From positions 27,140 to 91,139 of the forward strand of contig JABANP010000193.1 of NCBI GenBank assembly GCA_013115135.1: a stretch of 64,000 bases of DNA, in the 5' to 3' direction. Below the pieces are notes generated by a model that ran no database searches, was not told the DNA's origin, and was given only the letters and a program-made list of their open reading frames with translations. The translations under genes and the position numbers were made by a program. Positions 1-11,220 of the stretch are shown one piece after another. How positions within the stretch are numbered: the stretch's first letter is position 1; each line of letters opens with the position of its first letter. Source of the stretch: Perkinsus olseni (taxonomy: Eukaryota; Perkinsozoa; Perkinsida; Perkinsidae).

Positions 1-103
1 ATAAAAATCTAGCTCGCCTTTATGCGATGTCCTCACTCGCAGTGGTCGCCTCTCACGCCCCGACTCGGACCAAGCGGCACTTCAGCCCTCCTCAACGGTG
101 CCT

Positions 104-3100
104 TCAATCGCAATCGATTATTTCCAAGCTGCTGCTCTCACTGACCGGTCTGGGCGTACCCTGGTCATCGGACAGCGAGATCGAATCGATGGCCTCCTCT
201 CGTGTCTCGGCCGGCTCCTCCAGGACGTCTAGGGTTGAATCAGCGACATGACTAGACCAAGAAGTCAACGAAAGATCATCATCGTGATCAACAGAGTGGC
301 CCTGCGCATCACCAAGCGAGGAGTCCTCCTCGATAGAGAAGTCGCTATATAGATCCACGCCGGAGAGGTCCTCGGGCTCTCCTTCGGGCGGTGACTGTTC
401 GATCGGAATATCGCATGAACCGACCTCCTGTGAATAAACCTCAGCGCCGTCAGAATCTTCGAGAGCACCTAGTTCAGCGAGCACGTCGGAGAGAGTTTCC
501 TGACTCATCTGCACCTCCGTCTTAGCACTGGATGCCCTTTTAGAGTCGCTCTGGCTGTGATACTGAGGACCCCAATCACCCGGAAGCCTGTCATCGAGCT
601 CAGCGAGATAACGTCTAGCCCTTAGTTCAGCTATGGGGGCATCGGAACGGAGGAAGTAGTTCTCGCAGTGGTAGGCATCACCGCATCCAGCGGCCATCAC
701 CAGAGACCCTTCCGTACAGTACTCGCACAGACGCCTCGACGCCCGAGATTTCGCTTCACAAAGGCGAGCTCTCACGGCCCCACCGCGGACTACAACAGCC
801 GGGCTTCGCGCTAGGCAAGAGTCGCAGACCCAGCGGTGACCTTGTCGATGGTCGAGCGGTGTATGGCAGGAAAAACACTCCAAGCTCCCAGCACCTCCAG
901 GCACTTGAAGATTCTCGCTCAACCAATCAGCGACGTTAGGCACGATCGGAGCCAAGATACGCTGCACCGCCGGGAAGAACTGTTTGGTGAGGTAGTAGTT
1001 CGTGTCCAACACTAGGCCTCTTGGCCCGGCGACCCTGTAAGGCGGCATCACCCTATCGAGGAGCTTCGCGTTGGATCGGTCACCGGCCTTCCGTGCCACA
1101 ACGTAGGCGACTCGTTCCTTGTAGCCAGTGTCCAAGCCTTGAATGACAGCTACATGTGCGGCCGGCGGAAGATTCTTCCCTCGGTAACTCAGTCGTACTT
1201 GGTTCTGGAAGATGAAGTCCACCTTGCTTATTTCACCATTCAAAACACGTCTGATGACATCACGACCAGCTCGCCTCCCAGCCTCAATATGGAGGGCCTC
1301 ATCGGCTCGGGGATCCGTTCTAAACATAGCCTCCAGCACGGTCCGCACAGCGTTCGCAGTAAAGGGGCAGCTGTCTCTCCTGACGGTTTCGATGCCTTTG
1401 GCAAAGAAGACAGGGGACGCCTTTGGATGCTCATACGCCCATCCGCAATATCTCTTCTTCGACACTAGAATGCACGGCATGCAAACTTTTCTCGAGTTGG
1501 AGCTTCACCGGCCAGGGGTTGGCACTGGTGACGCAATCTGCCAGGCGACGGCCGAACTCGAAGGCGGCTTCCACTGATCCACAGTGGTCGCTGGGCGGTC
1601 TGAAGAGGGAATGGACAGTTACCAAACGGTCCACACCTCACCGTATGAACATAGAGTCCGTGTCGCCGTAGAAAACCGTCGCGCCCATATCTTCGGCCAC
1701 GGACATGGCATGTTGTAGTGTCCGGCGGGCTGTCATGACTATTGCATCAGCCAGCTCAGAGCAAGGCATCCTTCCAGAGTACGATGCTCCAGCGTACCCA
1801 TACCTGTGAAAGGTGAGCTCACGAAAGACGAGAGCTCCCGAGGCTACTCACGTGACGTTGGCCAGGAGCTTGAGGCCGAGCTGTCTTGCGTCCATGATCC
1901 GGTGAAGGGCCGGGGAGTCATCCGGTTTCACATTCTTCATAGCACGCTTGACCATTATCCTCGTTTGAAGGACCTGTATGAAGCACGGTCTAGTGGTAAG
2001 GCAGGTGGGGGTGGGCCGACCTCGTGTAGCATCCTAGGGAGGATACCGACCCTGCAGGATGGTTGTACGAACACGGCACCATTGGAAGCTACCGCGACGT
2101 TGTCTTCTTGAAGTAACGATGACGAACGTTTTATCTGACGGCCGAGAAGAATGGCTATCCGAGTTCTCAGCGATGGCAACTGGAGGTCAGCGCGGCCGCC
2201 ATTGCAAGGCCAGGTCTGCTGAACGTGGTACAGAAATGCTGCGCTGCGTGATCTCAACTCGATTTTATATTTTGCAGGGGAAACTGCCCTCCTATTTGAG
2301 CTCCGATTGATCAGATGATGATCATTGATGGGGCGGAGTCTGCCACACTGTTAGTAAGAGGGACTACGCGCTAGGCAGAACTGCTTGGATGGGCTCTCTG
2401 AACTACTACTGTTTCAAGCGCCCGCAAGCATGTATTGCGATGCGTCGAGTGCCACTTACGGTTCGGAAGGTTGGGTAATAGATTTGTTCGTGGGCCGGCG
2501 ATATTATAAGGGACGCTACGTCCTAGTGGCGCGCTGGATCCGTATCGATACACTCGCTAGGTAGCCGAAAGACCACGGTGGATGATGGGTCCTGGTTGTA
2601 TTAGCAGTACCCGCTCTTCACTCACCGTGTAAGGTTTATCCTGCTGCGTCCCGAGGGAGACGAGGAGGTCCTGATGTTCCACTCTCCCAAGGCATGTCGA
2701 GTAGCACATGTTGTAGGCGATGATAATGCTCGGATAGAGGCTTTGGAAGTCTAGAATTATAGTGGGGGTGCGGTAGTAACCGGATCTTGGCTCGAGCACC
2801 ATGGGGACACCTTCCAGGGCTGGCTGCCCTTTAACCTGACCAGAAAAGATCTGAGTCTGTGCGAGTCGCCGTTGCCTGGTACCTGTGCCTTAGACGATGT
2901 AACCAAACTGAAGCCACTCCTCGTCGCAGCACGATGCAGGATACACTCAACTCTGTACTGGCTGCCTCTGGTAAGAACCTACAGTCGATGGCTTCCATTC
3001 ACCGGCTAGTGTCTGTTACGTCGCGACGGGCTTCCAACGCTTCCTATAAACTCGGCTGACGTAAAGTACCGCACGTATTGTCAGTCATGTACATGATCCT

Positions 3101-5229
3101 TAGAATGCTTATCGAGTCACGCCCGTGGTGGTGTCCTTACCTCCTCCACATCCGGCATGCCCAGGACAGAGGCCATCTCGGAAGCCCGACTTAGCAAGGC
3201 ACTTGCATCCAGGAGCTTGCAGACCAAGCGTGCATAGCCTCACTGTATACTTAAGGGCTTCGGTACAACGGGATCCATCCGTCCACCACTCCTGCAGCAA
3301 CCACATCGGTATCCTCGGTAGAGTTAACCCGAGTAACTGCTTTGCTGCTCCATGAAGCGTCGTTGTCGCCAACTTGAGGGAGTCCTCCTGTCGCAGCGTC
3401 TGCCAGAGGTCTAGCGTTATCCGACCGTACAGGGTGGATGGCCCCATCGGCCCAGGGACAGGGGCGACGGCAACGCGATGGAACATGTTGTCAGGAAGGC
3501 CCAGGACTCGAGCACGCTCCGCTATGAAGACGATGCCTTTCCTAGAAGCATCCCAACTGATGACTACTGTTGGATCGAACTGTGCGAAGAGGTGGTCTAG
3601 AGCTAATATAAGCTCAGTCTCACAGGAGACGTGAAGGAGTGTGGCGAGGGGATCGATGGTAAGGACATGATCCTCCTTGAGGAGGTCTCCGATAACACCT
3701 ATCCAGGTCCGCTGCAGAGGAACTTGACGTTGATCTCGCAGTATGCATACTACTGCTACAATCGGGTGTAGGGTCGGGTCCCACTTGTCCATACCTCTAG
3801 GCAGCTGGATCACCACCTCCAGGTAGAGTAGAGTGCAGTAATCGATCGATGCCGAGGTCCTATCGTGCTGCTTCGGGGCGGTAAGATACCTCGGGCTCAA
3901 GGCCTCCTGCCCGCTCAGTTCCTTCAGGAGTGCTTCCCTGGAGGGTGGGCTCGGAGTGAACTCGTACAAGTCGTTCATCCGAGGCGCTAAGACGGCCTCT
4001 GTGGTCTCGTCCCTGCCAGCCTTGCTCTCGAGTAGCGTGCACGCTACCCCCAACCCAACATCACTCCCCGCGGAAGATTCCGAAAGATTGCTTTCGGCGT
4101 ACTCGTTCGCTTGTGGACCCACGTCAGGCGGAGGTGGGGCCAGAGGACCAGCATCAGGGCCGGGAACGGCTTCATCCGGTACGACCTCAAACAGCTCCTC
4201 AAGGGCAGCCTTCTGCGTCTGGTAGGCACCCTGGGAGCCACTGTCAGCCTCCTGCTTGCTGATTGCCTCTCGAAGAGCGTCCAACCTAGCAGCGTTCTCG
4301 GCATGGCACGGCATACTCTGGGGAGTAGGACGACCAGTAGCCCGAGACTCAGGGATGTAGGGGAACGGTACCCCTTCCGCCAAGCTTCCTCTCGTACTCA
4401 CTACGCCACAGGGTGCGAAGACGTTGGCACATCATCGTGTCCGAGTCGTTGGGCTGTGAGACGGAGAGAGGAGAGGGCCTCGGATAGACCGCTTCTGCTT
4501 GGCTTCCTGTACACCGCTGAGATGTTGAGAGCCGGCCAGAGGCGGGGTAAGTGTCGCCGTGAACTTCTTCAGGATTGTGGATGGCCGTACAGGGGGCGTC
4601 GAGCTCAAGGACCGAATGAGAGTGTTTAGCACGAGGAGGCCTCACAGTACAGGCATCCGCCTTGATGTGGACTGTTGTACCGGCGGCCAGGCCACATTCG
4701 CTAACCAATTGTAGCGTGTAGGGGATGTGCAGCTCGAAGATCCTACCGTTACTCCCCGACCTTGCACACAAAGATTTGTACGCATGCGCAAGCTTGTAGG
4801 ATACGCTTGGGTTAACATATCGCACTTCGAAGATTTCCTCCGAAGTCTCATGATACCCATATATGTTGACACGCTGGTCTTCTTCACATCAGCCACGCAC
4901 GGAGACTGTTGCTGCTGTCCCCATTGGCCACCACCACCATTCATAATATACTCCAAACCCTCGGCGAACTGTCTCTCAGTGACAGAGCTTTGGAAGGCCT
5001 CGGCACTGAATAGGATTTTAGGGTAATACCCGTGGACGTGTAGACAGCACTGCACTCTGGCGTCGGGGTCAGCCGACACAACATGACCATAGAGCCGTAT
5101 GACCGGGCATACACTCAGCCGTTTGGCAGTGATGATGGAAATGTCTAGGTCCCCGAGGGCTGGATAAGGCTCTGCTAGATACCAATCAAGCTTGTATAGT
5201 CTCATGACGAAGGAACGGGAGGAGGCCAT
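104..5229 (-). CDS. REV3: DNA polymerase zeta catalytic subunit (REV3-like), multi-exon
   Basis: B-family translesion polymerase that extends past damaged bases in the nucleus. Start chosen at 5229, where the first exon shows the REV3 N-terminal pattern (Arg-Leu-Tyr-Gly, His-Gly-Tyr-Tyr-Pro). The block after an intron near 4880-4935 resumes with YGYHE and HIPYTLQL. The 3109-4401 exon holds the degenerate exonuclease domain. Motif A (DFQSLYPSIIIAYN) lies near 2730-2755, the MDARQLGLKLLANVT block near 1860-1895, motif C (YGDTDS) at 1653-1670 and KKRY near 1440-1460. The C-terminal CysA (CxxC...CxxC, about 830-890) and CysB (CxxC-x10-C-x5-C, about 650-730) clusters are intact; CysB is the iron-sulfur/accessory-subunit site in known pol zeta. 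About 140 acidic, Ser-rich residues follow CysB, a tail I do not know from other REV3 proteins. One extra base in the A-run at 1487-1490 separates the motif C exon from the KKRY frame. Family identity is very secure; some inner splice sites are inferred. Confidence 0.92.
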
Positions 5230-6056
5230 GAGAACATTATAGAGGATGTAACGTTGGGGGCACCTTAGAGAGGCAGATAAATCGATACCCCCTTCATGAA
5301 GCTGGGCCCATCCTGAATCTATTCAAGCCAGCTCCCAGAAGGCTAGTGACAGACTCGTAGACACAACAATGATGCAATGAAAGCGATCGTGATGGAGAGG
5401 TTTGTATCATGGCCTCTCGTAGACGGCAACTACCCCACCCTACACGTCTACTAGTCCGCCCCTTACCGGCTTTAGACTGCCTGAATCACAGGCCAATCTT
5501 GAATCTTAGGGTATTCAACCCTCCCATTGCCAAATTCATGAAGATAGAGAGGTGAATGCACGCCGATAACAGCGAGACTGAGTCGTATCCACATCAATCA
5601 TCGATCAAGCCGAAGATAAGTCACCCAGGCTCACTCGGGGACTATCTTGAGTCCATGACGAATAACGTAAGGAGTGGTATGAGCAGGCCAAGTATAATGA
5701 TGAACAAGGTTCAACACGACACCAGAATCTACCAAACAGAGTGCTAAGCACCGACCCCTCGATGACCTTCACTACCTTGGGTGACTTGTCCAGCTCTCCC
5801 CCTCATCACCCTGCTCATGAGCGGGTAGATCCAGTCGAATGCCTTCGGCCTGAATGATGAGAGGCACGACCGGCCATCATATGTTGATAAATAAGATTCA
5901 TTCAGTACTCACACTCATCATGCGCCTCCGTCGGACAGGGTCATCTACGGATTTGTTGACACGTGCCGTATTGAAATATCTAAATGCATGAAATGCAAGA
6001 ATTGAAAACGTAAGATCTATCTTCTGCTCTTCTCCCTCGGCGTTCGAGTTGTCATC
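5230..6056. other. intergenic region, no gene recognised
   Basis: About 800 bases between the divergently oriented REV3 and poly(A) polymerase genes. Only a short plus-strand ORF (5556-5747) is open and it has no recognisable motif. The stretch probably holds both promoters; I see no clear TATA-like element or repeat. Confidence 0.5.
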
Positions 6057-9000
6057 ATGTTGAACCCTGGTTCCCCATCGTCATCGGTCGGTCCAGACAC
6101 TGCAGTAGGACGGCGGCATCAGCAGCAGCAGCAGCACGAGCAGCAGCAGCATCGGGAATTATGTGGCGCGTGGGAAAATCCGACCCTTGGCGGTGAGGCA
6201 GTCCACCATCAGTGCAGTGCAGCGGCTAATGGTGTCGGCGGTAATAATTGTACTATTGAGCATCACGAATTTGACACCATCAATGAGGCGACGGTTTTTG
6301 AGAGGACGGAGGCAGGGCAGCTGCTGCCGAACCATAGGCCGCATGGTGGGTCAATGGGGGTCATCTCAATCATGCCGTAGGATGGCATCACGACGCCAGA
6401 GTCGGCCTGTATTGGACTCAACGACGTTGCGTATCTTTACTAGCTCGATCAAGAGCTTACCCGCTTTGGATGATTCGTTTTAGACAACTTGGTGTCGGGG
6501 AGTGGTGAGCCTAATGCTACGCTGGGGCGAGAGTCTGTCATCACAGCACCCACCACTCGAGTGACCAACACGCCAACACAACCACGGTACTTCGTCGCCC
6601 TCATGATGCGGACCCTTCCACAATTACTATGTCAGTAACCGAATACCCGCATCCTTGGCCTGGTCACTTCAGCAGGCTGAGGCCCAGCTCTATTATCAGC
6701 ATCATCTCATGGGGGCCCGGAGCGCTGGTAATGGATAATCTTTGGGGGTAGTTGTGATCCGGTGGAGATGCCTTAGGAACTGTTGGCCCTCATCCCTGTG
6801 TCCCGTGGGGTCCTGCATCATCGAGCATGCTGTGGATGAACGGCAGTAAGGTTTGGGTGGTAGATCGGAGGCTTTGGGCTCAATTGTCGTCCAGGTGCCC
6901 CACCTAACTGCATTCCTTTGGCAGTGAGACCCTGTCGAATGCCACGTGCAACAAACAACCGACGTTTCAAGGGCCGAAGGGCTTTGTTGCCGTCACCACC
7001 CGAATCGCAGAAAGTCACCAACAACAAAAACCTAGTGCATCGGCGGCGGCGTTACGGCCCTCTCGCCCCCCTGCTGCGGCCATCCGCGCGGACGGCAGTG
7101 ATGACAAGAGCATCTCGCCGACATTGGACGACGGGCCTCAGAACAGGAGACAGCACTTTCCTGACACTGATGACGAAGATGATGGACCTCGGTACAACTA
7201 CCATCAACAACAACAGCAACAGCAACAGCAGCAGCAGCAGGTGAGGGCACGACTGGGGTCTGCGTGCCTGTCCCCATCCGTGGCTATAAACCGCCGACAG
7301 CGTTTGTTGGTCGTCGTCGTCATCGGGCGTCGTGTATGCCAATAGTACTAACTGTGTATCAGGTGTCGAACGCTGCTCTTCCCCCTCCTTCTGACTTGCA
7401 GTCATAGTAACCGAGCACTACTCTCTTCATCGGCAGCCCGGTCGCCGATAATACTACCACCAACCCTGCCTAGTGTGACTGACAGAGTAAGTTAACTTTT
7501 TACTCTCCACAACTACATTCCATCGCTTTACCATTACATTCCACCACCATCACTGATCACTATGGCTCAGAGCTGTAGTGTCAAGGATCATCGATATCAG
7601 CCAAAAATCGAGTAATCCTCACCTGAGGGATTCTCGCAGTGGACTGTCTCTACTAACTGCACTCGTTGAGAAATTCTTCCAACCAGTGCCTAGTCCCCAA
7701 CCATACCTTTCTCGAAACGTATACATTAAGGCACACTATTCGACACAGTGATGATGGTGCATCCGGTAGAAGCTTCCATGCATCATCGGTCATGCTATCA
7801 GCCATCATTGCCCCCTGCTGTGTAGTACAAGACACGTAGTTACCATCGATAGGTTCCGGGCGCAGAATGTGATTTGATGATAATGACCGGGACTCCCGAT
7901 CTCGATTCGGGAATGTAGAATACTGTATCGCGCTGCATTTCGTCTAATTTCGTGGCGCAGTGACGCTTGACGATTCAACTTGGTGGCAGGTAACAATTGA
8001 TATGGCATTATTTATGCACCTCGTGGATACGTACAGTACTTCTGGTGATAATCTCAAGAGAATGCGTTTATGCAGCCTGGTAGTAGTAGGAGCATCTTCC
8101 GTCACGCGCCACGAAATTACTACTTGTTTATCGCTCTCACTCCCGCCTGCCTCAGATGCAGTTCATGATTGAAGAATTTGTGCCACCGCTGCCGACCAGT
8201 CATGAGAATCGTGGTAATGAAGATGAAGACGAAAGCGGAGGGTGCGGCGGCGGCGACCACTGAAATGCCTCCCTTTCGGATCGTGAGTCTCGTCGCGGTC
8301 GTGGATCCCATTCCAACTGTTGCTGCTGCAGGTTCACCTACAATTTGCATCTTCCCTGGGCTAGCGATTTAGATTTTGTTGTAAGGTCATCGACCATGAC
8401 GGTTGACGGTGTGGTAAAAGATACTGTTTCAGCTGTTGCCTGCATCACGCCGATATGAACGGCTATTAGCTCCTGCCAAGGTGGCCGCCGGTCATCATCA
8501 TCACCACCCGCAGCAGTCTGATACTTCTGCAAATCCCTATCAGAGCGAGGTAGATCGTTTGGTATCTTATGGGTGATGCTCGACTCGTTTGTGTATTGAA
8601 GCCCTTGTCGTGAGCTGACGGTGTTGAACTCAGCACTGTTGGCCTAGTGCATGGGCCTCGTCTCTAGCTACTATCGTAGCCTTTTACTTTATCGCTTTCC
8701 TTCCTCAGAGCTCTGGTATGAGTGGTCGTGATGATACTGAGGATACACCTAATGAAGATCCCGACGATGACCCTGTCAAATCTGCAGCTGAGTGCGTGAA
8801 GTTACTGGAGTTGGTGTCCGACTACCTCACACAACGCCTTCCCTCCGGGTGAGTTGACTCCAACGCTCATTCTTGGATGTGGCAGTGTCATCATCATGGC
8901 AGTAATGTTGTACAGACTCGGGGTTGGTCGGAGTAGAACTATGAGGTTCATGTAGTTTTGATGCTTCAGGTACTATCACCACAGCGCCAGTCGTTATAAC

Positions 9001-10510
9001 GTCGTCACGGATACCCCTCATCACTGTGGGCTGTCGAGAGCCAACTTACGACGAGTTCGAACGGCAGTGGTAGGTGTACCTCCAACTCCGCTACGCCCCT
9101 TATGTCTGGCGCCTTAGGTGTGGAACGTGTGGTATGGGATTGGACTCACAGTGTTCCCTACACGCCCCGGTTCAAGTTCAGATATCGTTATCAGGCCCCC
9201 TGCACACAGGTCCTCCCATCCTGCCCTCAACTGCCGCCCTTTCTCGCATCTAACGTGTAGGTCTTGAAACATCAGCATATATTGCTATGATGAACCAGCA
9301 CTTCGACTGTCTCCGGCCCCTAGTGCTTTTTGTCAAACATGTATTATTGTGCGAAGACCTGATTTCCCCTTATAATGGTGGAATCAGCAGCTACACGCTG
9401 GTGAGTATGGCTCAACTTGTCACTGCGCCACGAAATTATCGCCGGATCAACATTGCGCTGTGAGAAGGTCTGTTACTTCTTTGCTTCACCCTTCAGGTAC
9501 TCATGGTTGTATCATTTTTGAATCAGTTTTACTCGGCTGACAGCTGGACGGAAGTGCCGCTCGGCCAGCTTTTGTTGGGCTTCTTACTATGGTATGGCGG
9601 TGGTGGTGATGAGCATGATTGTGATGTCCATGAAAATGGTGATGTTGAAAGATGCGATACCCTTGTCAAGGAGCAAGTAACACTAGTCTTACCCGATGGT
9701 GAGTCATCGCCCTCACTTGCCCTCATCTTCATAGATCATGATGCTCGACAAATTAATTAGCGGAGCGAAGCTCGTTGAACACGCTGCCCCATTTGTGCCC
9801 GCAGGTTCGATTCTGACATCGTTTGATGCATCCCGGTTGATCATACGACCACTCAGCTCCTCGGATGATGAGTTCAACTTCACCCTCCGGTCGGCGGATG
9901 AGGAATTGATGGAAACTTTCAAGATGGACATGCTGGTCATTTTGGACCCCCTCTCGCCACACGGTGAGCGCAGCCTCGTCGGTGGGCACCGTTGGCAGTG
10001 CTGAGCGTGGCCTCTCAGGCGAGAACGTTAACCTGGGTAAGTCAGCATGGAGATGGCCGAGCGTCACAGCCGCGCTTCGCTCCGCTAAGAATAGTCTCCT
10101 GAATGGAAATTGGTGGGGACAAAAGTAAGGTGGCAGATTATTATTTGAGCGGAGCGATGCTATTGATTCAGGTATGGCATCTCGGTGCCAACAGTTTGGA
10201 TCGCAGCCAAGCGAGCAGGGCACAGTGATCTTTCTAATGGTGGTCCTAACACGGTTGGAGGAGGCAGCAATGCTTCGGCCACTGGGACCACTAGGAGCTC
10301 CGTGGAGGGTGGTGGCATGTGTAGGGATGTTTCTGTGGATGACGACGAAGACGAGGATGATGATGAGGGAGCTACTACCATTAGGAGTGCGACATCGAGA
10401 GCGACCGAGGTAGTCATCATCCTTCCTTGCCGCAGCCCAGCTCGAAGTGTCTTCTGCTTTCTTTTCTCAGACCTGCTGCAACTAGAGTACCTGAGTCATC
10501 GTCATTTATA
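6057..10510 (+). CDS. TRF4/PAPD5-type non-canonical poly(A) polymerase, multi-exon
   Basis: Nucleotidyltransferase that adds adenosines (or uridines) to RNA 3' ends, usually for nuclear surveillance. An intron at 8283-8331 joins FGS to a block ending in SDLDFVV; together they form the GS...DxD catalytic motif (SDLD at 8363-8374). Further exons carry a VPxI-like strand (about 8970-9060, IPLITV), the helical core CLRPLVLFVKHVLL followed by GGISSYTL (about 9290-9400), then LMVVSFL and LGQLLLGFLLWYG (9503-9590), and the terminal ILDPLSPHGENVNLG signature (about 9930-10035), equivalent to the DPL...N-G motif of TRF4. Upstream low-complexity exons (about 6930-7240) end in a polyQ tract, and the last coding exon (10171-10410) is Gly/Ser-rich with an acidic run. 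The start at 6057 and the first exons are guesses; the catalytic core is secure. The stop is near 10487 or 10510 depending on the last splice. Confidence 0.78.
7201..7240 (+). repeat. CAA/CAG microsatellite encoding polyQ
   Basis: A run of CAA and CAG codons at the end of a low-complexity exon of the poly(A) polymerase gene encodes about twelve glutamines just before a GTGAGG donor. A smaller CAG cluster lies at 6117-6152 in the putative first exon. Confidence 0.85.
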
Positions 10511-11220
10511 GTTTCTTAACCTTACGTGCCATTGTATGATGCCTGTATACTTGGACACCCTCTATTTCCTCAGTTCTAGCATCCTCTTTATCGTTGTCAT
10601 CGTGCTCCAACTTAACCGTTGTTGTCACCAGCTCTGTAACATTACGTTCTTCACACCAGCTGGAACAGCAACCATCATTGCTACTACTACGACTACCATC
10701 ATCATCAGAAACAGTAGCAGAAGCTGACCATATGGTCTAACGTCATCGTCGTCGTCGTCGTCTGTATACTATTATAGTTTTTATCAGCAGCAGCACTAGC
10801 AGTAGCAGCCTTCGGATTACTTAAGGCTGCCTGCAACCATCATCATCATCAAGCATTCTCTTCTGAGACTTGTCAAGCATTGTCACGTTAATAGACTAAA
10901 CAGGTAGATTCTCCTCATCCCGTCATCATCAACGTCTCAACGGTAGCAGTGCGTTCAGTCACTATTAATTGGTGAGTCAGCCTCCTCCTCCTCCTCCTAC
11001 GGGCAGTTGCTCGACGTACAGTCGTTGTGAAGAGACACATCAGACGGGATTCTAGCTCTACTGCTTATGTCCGTCGAGCGCCTTCGCTTGAGGTTGCGTG
11101 AAGTAGACGCGCCCAGTTATCACTATCATAGTCATTCTCACCCCTCTCTGGGATAGATAACGATATCGCGCCAATCACCTCACGCTCAGTTTTCTGGCTC
11201 GTTGTCATCTCTTCTCACCA
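10511..11220. other. intergenic region with trinucleotide microsatellites
   Basis: No gene recognised. The stretch contains short runs of TCG (about 10742-10763), CAG/AGC (about 10785-10810), ATC (about 10840-10852) and CTC (about 10982-10997). It lies between the end of the poly(A) polymerase and the start of homoserine dehydrogenase and probably holds the promoter of the latter. Confidence 0.5.

Noticed and set aside
4880..4940. A frameshift in the REV3 N-terminal domain
   Set aside because: An intron of about 56 nt starting in the GGTGGT run and ending at GTGAAG restores the YGYHE block in phase.
9120..9170. GSSSDIVI as the catalytic GS...DxD motif of the poly(A) polymerase
   Set aside because: It lies after the VPxI-like strand and lacks the second Asp. 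The true motif is SDLDFVV at 8363-8383, preceded by a spliced FGS.
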